From NCBI GenBank assembly GCA_021272315.1, contig JAJSLI010000046.1, positions 1 to 32,633 on the forward strand: a stretch of DNA of 32,633 nt. Reading direction: 5' to 3'. The translations under genes were made by a program, and so were the position numbers. How positions within the stretch are numbered: the stretch's first letter is position 1; each line of letters starts with the position of its first letter. This document shows positions 26,000 through 32,633 of this stretch, piece after piece. Origin of the DNA: Methylacidiphilales bacterium. Its GTDB lineage: Bacteria; Verrucomicrobiota; Verrucomicrobiia; Methylacidiphilales; UBA1321. The notes below the pieces were generated by a model. That model saw nothing but the letters and a program-made list of their open reading frames with translations, did not search any database and was not told where the DNA came from.

Positions 26000-27022
26000 A
26001 TGAAGACTAAATGGCTCAATTCCTTGGCGCTTGCCGCGGCCTTTGTGGCTGTGGCGCTGCTTGCCGTTCACAATCTCGACTTCAATCAATCCCACGAGCT
26101 GCTTAACGTATCTTATGCGCCGACCGGTGATTTGTACAACGCGCTTGATCAGCAGTTCTCTGCGGAATATGCAAAACAAAATGGGACCCGGTTGACCGTC
26201 AAACAGTCGCACGGCGGTTCCTCCCGACAGGCCAAGGCCGTCATCAACGGGCAGGAAGCCGACGTCGTTACGCTTGCGCTCCCTTCCGATGTTGAGGCCC
26301 TCCATAAGCGGGGCCTCATCGCCGATGGCTGGGAACAGCGGCTCCCCAACAATTCCCAGCCTTACACCTCGACCATTGTCTTTGTCGTGCGCAAGGGCAA
26401 TCCGAAGGGAATCAAGGACTGGCCCGACTTGATTACTCCCGGCGTCGAGGTCGTCACGCCTAATCCAAAGACCTCGGGTAACGGCAAGCTGAGCCTGCTC
26501 GCCGCATGGGGATCGATTATTTATCGGGGGGGGACCGAGGACCAGGCCCGCGATTATATCCGGCAGCTTTACCAGCACGTCACCGTTCTCGGCACCAGCG
26601 CTACTGATTCGACCGCGACCTTTGCTTACGACAAAGTTGGCGATGTTCACCTGACTTGGGAAAACGAAGCCCTGCGCGAGGTCGCCGACGCCAAGGGTGA
26701 ATTGCAAATTGTCTACCCACCGGTCAGCATCCGGGCCGAGCCGAGTGTCGCGTGGGTCGACGCGAACGTTGTCCGGCATAACACGGAAGCCTCCGCTAAG
26801 GCCTATCTCGAATTTCTCTTCACGGATGAGGCACAGGAAACCATTGCCGAACAGGGCTACCGCCCCTTCAACGCTGATATTCTCAACAAGCACCTCGACC
26901 GGTTGCCCAACCTCGACCTCTTTCCCGTCACTCTCATTGCCAGGGATTGGGATGACGCTCAGTCCAAATTTTTCGCCGACAACGCCATCTTCGACGTGAT
27001 CTACAAACCCAAGGCCAACTGA
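26000..27022 (+). CDS. Periplasmic sulfate-binding protein (Sbp/CysP family)
   Basis: An extracytoplasmic sulfate or thiosulfate receptor. An uncleaved anchor or signal helix (about 5-23) is followed by the family opening LLNVSYAPTGDLY, then KQSHGGSSRQAKAVINGQEADVVTLALPSD, which provides sulfate-binding serines in relatives, and TPNPKTSGNGK at about 154-164. The length of 340 is normal. AAGGGG lies 9 bases before the ATG. Unlike the usual sbp-cysTWA arrangement, the next gene, 2 bases away, is a SulP permease and no ABC permease is present. It may feed SulP, or may use ABC parts encoded elsewhere. I see no lipobox, so it is either released or held by its signal helix. Confidence 0.92.
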   Translation: MKTKWLNSLALAAAFVAVALLAVHNLDFNQSHELLNVSYAPTGDLYNALDQQFSAEYAKQNGTRLTVKQSHGGSSRQAKAVINGQEADVVTLALPSDVEALHKRGLIADGWEQRLPNNSQPYTSTIVFVVRKGNPKGIKDWPDLITPGVEVVTPNPKTSGNGKLSLLAAWGSIIYRGGTEDQARDYIRQLYQHVTVLGTSATDSTATFAYDKVGDVHLTWENEALREVADAKGELQIVYPPVSIRAEPSVAWVDANVVRHNTEASAKAYLEFLFTDEAQETIAEQGYRPFNADILNKHLDRLPNLDLFPVTLIARDWDDAQSKFFADNAIFDVIYKPKAN

Positions 27023-27024
27023 CC

Positions 27025-28794
27025 ATGAGCTTCGATTACAACTGGAAATTTGCCCGCAAGGATGTCCTGGCGGGGCTCACCGTGGCGGCTATTTCGCTGC
27101 CGCAGGCTATGGCCTATGCGCTCATCGCGGGGGTCGATCCACGCTTCGGTCTTTATTCGGCCATCGTGGTCACCCTGGTTGCATCAATCTTCGGATCCTC
27201 ATCGCATTTGATAAACGGCCCTACCAACGCTATCTCGCTCGTTGTCTTTAGTGCGCTCGCCTTCTTCGATCCCGATGACCGCCTCGATGCCTACCAGGCC
27301 CTGTTTCTTCTCGGAATCATGGTCGGCATCATACAAATCCTCATTGGCGTATTCAAACTGGGCGACCTGACCCGTTACATATCCGAGTCGGTTGTGATTG
27401 GCTTCATGGCTGGAGCCGGTCTGCTCATCGCGGTCGGGCAGATTGCTAATTTCTTCGGCCTGCATGACAAAGGCACCGGGCACCAGCATGTCCTGCTACG
27501 GCTCTGGAACACCGTCACGCAAGGCGGCCCGGTCAATTTTTACGCGCTCGGCGTTGGTGCGGGAACCATTGCCCTCGTTCTACTTCTGCGGCTGTTGGTG
27601 CGTAAATTCACTCTTCCGCAGATCGAGATGCTCACGGCCCTGATCGTCGCCTCCGGGATCGCCGCCTATTTCGGGTGGTCGATACCGTCAGCGCATGGAA
27701 AGACGTTCCTGTCCGTGGTCGGCACGGTGCCCGCCAGCCTGCCTGCCCCCCACATCCCCGACATCAAATGGCACTGGATATCCGACCTGTCGAGCAGCGC
27801 CTTCGCCATCGCTTTTCTCGGTTTGCTGGAAGCGCTGGCCATCGCCAAATCGATAGCTCATCAGACCGGGCAGAAGCTCGATTACAACAAGCAGGTTCTC
27901 GCCGAAGGATTGGCCAATTTGACCGGTGGATTTTTCCAGAGCCTTCCCGGTTCCGGTTCTCTGACCCGCTCAGCCATCAACCACCAGGCGGGAGCATCCA
28001 CCCGTGCCTCGGGGGTCTATGCGGCGGTGGCGGTTGCGATTGTTGTCCTGATCGCCGCTCCGCTGGCCCGGTTCATTCCCAAGGCCGCCCTGGCGGGACT
28101 CCTCTTCGTTATCGCAGTGCGCCTGGTCGATTGGAAACGGCTACGCTACGCCGTGCGTGCCTCATGGTACGATGCCGTCTTGGTATTTATTACGGCCTTC
28201 TCCGCCGTATTCATCACGGTCGAATTCTCGATTCTCATCGGCGTGGCCCTCTCGATTGTGCTCTTTGTTCCGCGCGCAGCGCGTCTGCGTGCTTCGGAAC
28301 TGTTGGTTACGCCCGAAGGCTTGATTCGTGAAAGATTTCCGGATGATCCTCCAACCCAGGACCTTCTCATCTATGACTTGGAAGGGGAATTATTCTTCGG
28401 TGCCGCTCCGGAACTCGACCGTTATTTTGACGAGATCACCCAGCGGACACAGAATGAAGGTATTCGCTACGTCGTGCTGCGGGTCAAGCGCACACGCAAT
28501 CCCGACGTCGTCTTTCTCGAACGCCTCGAACAATTCCTGCGCGAGTCCGATGCGCAGGGTGTAACCATTCTTCTGGCCGGCGTCCGTTCCGATTTTTCGC
28601 ACGGCCTCAGCAACCTTCGTTTTGGCGAGTGGCTGCCCAGCAACCGTGTGTTCTACGAAGAGGATGAAATCTACTCGGCCACGCTCAAGGCCGTACGTCA
28701 TGCCTACGATCTGCTTGGGAAAAATTCTCCGAACTCGGGGAGCGAATTTGAGGTGATCGAGGGTGGAAAAAAGGACCTCTACTATCTTGTCTAG
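27025..28794 (+). CDS. SulP-family sulfate permease with C-terminal STAS domain
   Basis: An inner-membrane anion transporter of the SLC26/SulP family, probably taking up sulfate with a proton or sodium. Seen: the N-terminal DVLAGLTVAAISLPQAMAYA, the SulP signature around residues 39-68 (PRFGLYSAIV, then LINGPTNA), about 10-12 hydrophobic segments up to residue 420, FFQSLPGSGSLTRSAIN at about 312-328, and a STAS domain at about 440-565. Length 589 is typical. It begins 2 bases after the sulfate-binding protein stop, so the two are translationally coupled. Bicarbonate and other anions are alternative substrates in this family, but the partner gene supports sulfate. Confidence 0.92.
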   Translation: MSFDYNWKFARKDVLAGLTVAAISLPQAMAYALIAGVDPRFGLYSAIVVTLVASIFGSSSHLINGPTNAISLVVFSALAFFDPDDRLDAYQALFLLGIMVGIIQILIGVFKLGDLTRYISESVVIGFMAGAGLLIAVGQIANFFGLHDKGTGHQHVLLRLWNTVTQGGPVNFYALGVGAGTIALVLLLRLLVRKFTLPQIEMLTALIVASGIAAYFGWSIPSAHGKTFLSVVGTVPASLPAPHIPDIKWHWISDLSSSAFAIAFLGLLEALAIAKSIAHQTGQKLDYNKQVLAEGLANLTGGFFQSLPGSGSLTRSAINHQAGASTRASGVYAAVAVAIVVLIAAPLARFIPKAALAGLLFVIAVRLVDWKRLRYAVRASWYDAVLVFITAFSAVFITVEFSILIGVALSIVLFVPRAARLRASELLVTPEGLIRERFPDDPPTQDLLIYDLEGELFFGAAPELDRYFDEITQRTQNEGIRYVVLRVKRTRNPDVVFLERLEQFLRESDAQGVTILLAGVRSDFSHGLSNLRFGEWLPSNRVFYEEDEIYSATLKAVRHAYDLLGKNSPNSGSEFEVIEGGKKDLYYLV

Positions 28795-28795
28795 G

Positions 28796-29104
28796 TCCGC
28801 TGTAAGCACCCTTGCGTAATACTCCTACCGTTCTAGTCTCAAAAATCTATTGATTTTATCTAGATATAAATCATTGAAATTGTGCGCGTTATAAAAAATT
28901 TATCCTTGTCATCGCGTCGCCTCTTCTATAAAAAGCCTCAACCTGACAACAGGAAGCTGCCATTTTCCGGCGGCATTTTGCTGAACACGTTTCGTGTCGG
29001 ATCCCACGTGGGAACGATTGAAACTTTCCCTACCGAGAATCCCCACCGGCTTCTTGGCGGGAATCGTAGTTTCCAAAAACCTTTAGACCAATAGACCACT
29101 TATC
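28796..29104 (+). promoter_or_regulatory. Encapsulin upstream region with operator-like and hairpin elements
   Basis: I see no gene here. It holds AAAATC-TATT-GATTTT (28842-28857), the palindrome TATCTAGATA (28857-28866), CCTG-ACAA-CAGG (28942-28953), the stem GCTGCC / GGCGGC (28956-28974), ACACG-TTT-CGTGT (28985-28997), a perfect 12-base palindrome TCCCACGTGGGA (29002-29013), and a nested hairpin closed by GAAACT (29020-29025) and AGTTTC (29068-29073). This density of dyads suggests a regulated, structured leader. There is no Shine-Dalgarno sequence before the shell gene. Confidence 0.5.
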
Positions 29105-30526
29105 ATGAGCACGAACCCGCAACTTAGCCTGAGCGCCCCAGCCGCGCGCAATCTCGCAACCGCAACAGTCACCGTACCGCAAAATGCGGCACGGACCCCA
29201 CGCTGGCTGCATAAGCTTCTCCCCTGGGTCGACGTGGATGGTGGCGTCTACCGGGTCAACCGCCGGAAAGTCCTCGTGAATAAAGCGGGCCTCATTGTGG
29301 TTGAAGTCGATGGGAAGAAAGCGCACCTCGATCCCAAGAGCCTCCGCGGCATTCCCCTTTTTAGCGGCCTTGACGACGAATCGCTTAAAGCTATCGCTGG
29401 AGAGTTCGTCACCGAGCATTACGACTTGGACAAGGTCATCGCCAAGGAAAGCGACGCCGCCAAAAAGCTCTACGTGGTCGCACGGGGCAAGATCGAGTTG
29501 TCCATTGTGGGGCCGCATGGCGACAAGCTCCGTCAGGGTCTCCTCGGTGAGGGGAGCTTTTACGGCGACAATGCGTTGCTTGATGATTCGCTGAAAACTC
29601 CGGCCATCAAGGCGCTGACCGAGGCAACCGTCCTGACGTTGGATCGAGCAAAGTTCGATGCCTTGAAGCGCAAGGCCGCGATTCGTGATGCCATTGAGCA
29701 ATCCATTGAGAAACGTCAGGCTGCCCAGGCGAAATCGAATGAATATGGCGAGAGCGTGATCGACCTGCTGACCTCCCAAGGCGGCGAGCCCAAGCTCCCG
29801 ACCACCTTCGTCGATTACGATGAAGATCCCCGCGAGTATCACCTCAACACCATCCAAACCGTGCTGCAAACGCACACCCGCGTCACCGACCTTTACAGCA
29901 ACAAGATCGACCAGTTGCGCGAGCAGGTTCGTCTCACCGTCGAGGCGGTGAAGGAATGGGAGGAGTGGGAGCTTCTCAATAATCCTGACTTTGGCCTACT
30001 CAGCGAGGTTGCGCCTTCACAGCGTATCCCGACCCGCAGCGGTCCACCGACACCTGATGATCTTGACGAACTCCTTGCTCTCGTCTGGAAAAAGCCGGCC
30101 TTTTTCCTCGCCCATCCCAAGGCCATCGCCGCCTTTGGCCGCGAATGCACCCGGCGCGGAGTGCCACCGCCCACCGTGAACATTTTTGGCTCGCCCTTTG
30201 TCACCTGGCGCGGCGTGCCACTGGTGCCGAGCGACAAGCTTCTCATTAACGGGAAGTCAAACGTCGGCGGTACACTCGGCAGCACGAGCATCCTGCTCTT
30301 GCGCGTGGGAGAGGGTGAACAGGGCGTTGTCGGTCTCCAGAAGGCGGGCGTTACTGGTGAAGTCGAGCCGGGGCTTTCCGTCCGCTACATGGGCACAAAC
30401 GAGAATTCGATCGCGTCGCACCTAGTCACGCGCTACTTCTCGGCGGCGGTTTTGACTGACGATTCCATCGCGCGCCTCGATAACGTTTTGGTGGGCCACT
30501 ACCATGACTACGTCTCTCCCCGCTAG
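29105..30526 (+). CDS. Family 2 encapsulin shell protein with inserted cNMP-binding-like domain
   Basis: Self-assembling HK97-fold shell protein that forms a nanocompartment. An N-terminal extension (1-35) leads into the start of the shell fold (about 36-80). A cyclic-nucleotide-binding-like domain follows (about 82-205). The rest of the shell fold includes LPTTFVDYDEDPREYHLNTIQTVLQTHTRVTDLYS (about 231-265), PAFFLAHPKAIAAFGREC, VTWRGVPLVPSDKLLI and a C-terminal VTRYFSAAVLTDDSIARL. Shells with this insert are classed as family 2B. In the phosphate-binding cassette the usual GE..R(T/S)A is replaced by YGDNALLDDSLKTPA, so the ligand arginine is missing and classic cAMP binding is doubtful. The next gene, a cysteine desulfurase, overlaps by 23 bases and is the expected cargo. 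Such shells are often misannotated as Crp/Fnr regulators. Confidence 0.93.
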   Translation: MSTNPQLSLSAPAARNLATATVTVPQNAARTPRWLHKLLPWVDVDGGVYRVNRRKVLVNKAGLIVVEVDGKKAHLDPKSLRGIPLFSGLDDESLKAIAGEFVTEHYDLDKVIAKESDAAKKLYVVARGKIELSIVGPHGDKLRQGLLGEGSFYGDNALLDDSLKTPAIKALTEATVLTLDRAKFDALKRKAAIRDAIEQSIEKRQAAQAKSNEYGESVIDLLTSQGGEPKLPTTFVDYDEDPREYHLNTIQTVLQTHTRVTDLYSNKIDQLREQVRLTVEAVKEWEEWELLNNPDFGLLSEVAPSQRIPTRSGPPTPDDLDELLALVWKKPAFFLAHPKAIAAFGRECTRRGVPPPTVNIFGSPFVTWRGVPLVPSDKLLINGKSNVGGTLGSTSILLLRVGEGEQGVVGLQKAGVTGEVEPGLSVRYMGTNENSIASHLVTRYFSAAVLTDDSIARLDNVLVGHYHDYVSPR

Positions 30527-32165
30527 CCCCGATACGGATCTCATCGCCCGGCTGGCGAAGGAGATTTTTGCGGATTCACCGGCTGCCGGAACATCTCCGG
30601 CGCCGACTGGTACGGTAATCAGCGACTACCCGACCGATGCGAAGGAAATCGCCCCGCCCGTCCATCCTGATGCACCTGCTTCCGGGTCACAAACAATCCA
30701 GCCGGTCGAATCGGCCTCGGGCGGACATGCCGCGAGTTCGGAGGAAGCCTACCCTTTTGGCGAACCACGCTGCTATCGGGACGAAGGACAACTTTCGAGC
30801 AAACCGTCAACCAACCCCGCGCCTCCGGCGGCGGTGTTGCCTTACACGTCCGATTCGCTATCAGATTTCTATTTCCTGCGCGGAAGTGAAGGCGCTCAGG
30901 TTTCATCGCTGCCCGTTCCGACATCCCACGGGGGACAAGGGCTGGTTCTTCCCGCCTTCAATGTCGAGGCTGTCCGCCGCGATTTCCCCGCACTGCATCA
31001 AAAGGTCAACGGCAAACCGCTCATCTGGCTCGACAACGCCGCGACCACGCACAAGCCGCAATCGGTCATTGACGCGACGTCCTACTTCTACAGCCATGAC
31101 AACTCGAACATCCACCGGGCCGCTTACGAATTGGCGGAGCGGGCGACCCGCGCCTACGAAGGCGCTCGGAGCAAAGTGCGGGAATTTATTGGCGCTGCCG
31201 ATGCGAAAGAAATTGTCTTCCTGCGTGGTACCACCGAGGCGATCAACCTCGTCGCACAAAGCTACGGGCGCAAAAATATCGGGCAGGGCGATGAAATTCT
31301 CATCACCAACATCGAACACCACGCCAACATTGTTCCGTGGCAGCTTCTTGCTGAGCAGACGGGTGCAGTGATCCGTGTTGCGCCGGTCAATGATCGTGGG
31401 GAGCTGATTCTCGACCAGTTTAATTCCTTGCTAAGCGGGCGCACGAAACTTGTCTCTGTTACCCATGTGGCCAATTCCATTGGCACGATCAATCCGGTCG
31501 AGCAGATCATCGCCATCTCCCACGCCTACGGCGTGCCGGTGCTGGTCGATGCCGCCCAATCGACGCCACACATGCCCGTCAATGTCACCGCGCTCGACGT
31601 CGACTTTCTCGTCTTTTCTGGTCATAAGGTTTTTGGCCCGACCGGCATTGGCGCTCTCTACGGCAAGTCGGCGCTGCTTGAGGCCATGCCCCCATGGCAG
31701 GGCGGCGGTCACATGATCCGCAATGTCACCTTTTCAAAGACAACCTACCAGAACGCACCCGAGAAATTCGAGGCGGGTACGCCCGACATCGCCGGGGCGG
31801 TTGGTCTCGGAGCTGCCATCGGTTATCTCCAGAATGTGGGCCTAGCTCCGATTGCCGCCTATGAACACGAGTTGCTTGCTTACGCGACCGAGGGACTCCA
31901 GTCGGTGCGTGGCCTGCGTCTGATCGGCACGGCAGCTAATAAGGCGAGCGTACTCTCCTTCGTCATTTCCGGATATGAACCGGAAAAAATTGCGGAGCAT
32001 CTTGATCAGCAAGGTATCGCTGCCCGTGCCGGTCACCACTGTGCACAACCGGCCCTGCGCCGATTCGGTGTTGAAAAGACGGTCCGTGCTTCACTCGCGT
32101 TTTATAATACCCGGGAAGAGGTGGACGTTCTGGTGCAGGCCTTGCATCGGCTCAAAAAGGCCTGA
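30504..32165 (+). CDS. Cysteine desulfurase with long disordered N-terminal cargo-loading domain (encapsulin cargo)
   Basis: A SufS-like PLP enzyme that removes sulfur from cysteine as a persulfide or as elemental sulfur. The catalytic domain runs from about residue 150 (AFNVEAVRRDFPALHQ). It has the DNAATTHKP start, H272 near the cofactor ring, D349, the PLP lysine K375 in SGHKVFGPTG, and the active cysteine C513 in RAGHHCAQP. The first 150 or so residues are extra compared with SufS (about 405), rich in Pro/Ala/Ser and poor in predicted structure, with short hydrophobic islands such as YPFGEPRCY (83-91) and LSDFYFLRG (119-127). Family 2 encapsulin cargo enzymes are known to load through such a domain. 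The gene starts inside the shell gene, which helps to couple their synthesis. Confidence 0.94.
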   Translation: MTTSLPASPDTDLIARLAKEIFADSPAAGTSPAPTGTVISDYPTDAKEIAPPVHPDAPASGSQTIQPVESASGGHAASSEEAYPFGEPRCYRDEGQLSSKPSTNPAPPAAVLPYTSDSLSDFYFLRGSEGAQVSSLPVPTSHGGQGLVLPAFNVEAVRRDFPALHQKVNGKPLIWLDNAATTHKPQSVIDATSYFYSHDNSNIHRAAYELAERATRAYEGARSKVREFIGAADAKEIVFLRGTTEAINLVAQSYGRKNIGQGDEILITNIEHHANIVPWQLLAEQTGAVIRVAPVNDRGELILDQFNSLLSGRTKLVSVTHVANSIGTINPVEQIIAISHAYGVPVLVDAAQSTPHMPVNVTALDVDFLVFSGHKVFGPTGIGALYGKSALLEAMPPWQGGGHMIRNVTFSKTTYQNAPEKFEAGTPDIAGAVGLGAAIGYLQNVGLAPIAAYEHELLAYATEGLQSVRGLRLIGTAANKASVLSFVISGYEPEKIAEHLDQQGIAARAGHHCAQPALRRFGVEKTVRASLAFYNTREEVDVLVQALHRLKKA

Positions 32166-32188
32166 TACTTTGGTTCATCAGTTACTGC

Positions 32189-32633
32189 ATGAAAACCATC
32201 AAGCCCGTCCATCTGCAACAATTACTCGATTCCCATACTCGATTGGCTCTGCTTGATGTTCGCACGCCCGTGGAATACGCAGAGGTGCATGTGCCGCAGG
32301 CGAGCAACGTCCCCCTCGATCAGTTTGACCCGAAGTCTCTTTTAGCCTCGGGTCAATTGCCGAAAGACCAACCCGTTTATCTGCTTTGCCGATCTGGAGG
32401 CCGCGCTTCCAAAGCTGCTGAAAAATTTGCGAAAGAAGGTCTCGATAACGCCGTCGTCGTCGAAGGCGGCACACTGGCCTGGATCGACGCGGGATTACCC
32501 GTGAATCGCGGCACGACGAAAGTCATCAGTCTCGAACGCCAGGTCCGCATCGTGGCGGGTTCGATTGTCCTCGCGGGAGTCTTGCTGGCCGTCTTCGTCC
32601 ATCCCTACTTCATCGGGCTCTCCGCCTTCGTTG
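32189..32633 (+). CDS. Rhodanese-like sulfurtransferase with C-terminal membrane helices (3' truncated by window end)
   Basis: A single-domain rhodanese that could accept or pass on persulfide sulfur. Residues 1-105 show LLDVRTPVEYAEVHVPQASNVPL and the active loop CRSGGR with catalytic C67, then VVEGGTLAWIDAGLPV. From about 117 the sequence RQVRIVAGSIVLAGVLLAVFVHPYFIGL begins a hydrophobic DUF2892-type segment like that of YgaP, so the protein should be anchored in the inner membrane. The frame runs off the window after 148 codons. It lies 23 bases behind the cysteine desulfurase gene and is probably in the same operon. Rhodaneses are recurrent neighbours of family 2 encapsulins. Confidence 0.9.
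   Translation, partial: MKTIKPVHLQQLLDSHTRLALLDVRTPVEYAEVHVPQASNVPLDQFDPKSLLASGQLPKDQPVYLLCRSGGRASKAAEKFAKEGLDNAVVVEGGTLAWIDAGLPVNRGTTKVISLERQVRIVAGSIVLAGVLLAVFVHPYFIGLSAFV

Noticed and set aside
28882-29094. 70-codon plus-strand ORF in the encapsulin leader
   Set aside because: It has no ribosome site, a composition unlike the neighbouring proteins, and overlaps the palindromes and nested hairpin, so a non-coding leader explains it better.
29348-29719. Crp/Fnr-type transcription factor
   Set aside because: There is a cNMP-like domain but no helix-turn-helix, and the rest of the chain is an encapsulin shell.

Overview
The window reads as a sulfur-acquisition and sulfur-handling island from a Gram-negative bacterium. 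A TonB-dependent receptor with its own ExbB/ExbD/TonB, a lipoprotein solute-binding protein and a second outer-membrane barrel candidate show an outer membrane. Many genes lack a clear Shine-Dalgarno sequence. Together with the family 2 encapsulin and the MobF-type relaxase, this would fit Verrucomicrobiota or a similar non-proteobacterial phylum, but the sequence alone does not settle the taxonomy.

Left edge (1-1649): the 3' part of a conjugative relaxase-helicase gene, cut by the window edge. This suggests that the island sits on, or beside, a plasmid or integrated conjugative element.

Region 1 (1673-14040, all minus strand, read right to left): one long operon. It encodes a TonB-dependent receptor, two LLM-class FMN-dependent monooxygenases of the NtaA/SnaA/DszA type, a peptide/nickel-type ABC importer (lipoprotein, two permeases, one fused double ATPase) and an MsbA-like ABC exporter. 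Four-base ATGA overlaps join several genes. The likely job is uptake of an organic compound across both membranes and its oxidative cleavage, probably desulfurisation given the neighbours. No flavin reductase is present.

Region 2 (14389-16277, plus): exbB-exbD-tonB, divergent from the receptor, which supplies energy to it.

Region 3 (16300-25125): the cysteine/methionine core. On the minus strand are serine O-acetyltransferase and an Rrf2 regulator with four clustered cysteines. On the plus strand are two small DUF2292 (YezD-like) proteins flanking a first cysteine synthase, a DUF3034-like outer-membrane protein, then metY-metX-metW and a second cysteine synthase.

Region 4 (25126-32633, plus): a non-coding or small-ORF stretch, a small two-TM protein, a sulfate-binding protein coupled to a SulP permease (no CysTWA), then a nanocompartment operon. 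That operon holds an encapsulin shell with an inserted cyclic-nucleotide-binding-like domain, a cysteine desulfurase with a long disordered cargo-type N-terminus overlapping the shell gene, and a membrane-anchored rhodanese cut by the window end.

A plausible flow is: organosulfur and sulfate uptake, cysteine and methionine synthesis, cysteine desulfuration inside a protein shell, and persulfide transfer by the rhodanese. Sulfate and sulfite reduction genes are not in the window. Several intergenic regions share a short motif (core RTCTATNG) and structured leaders, which suggests common control, perhaps by the Rrf2 protein.
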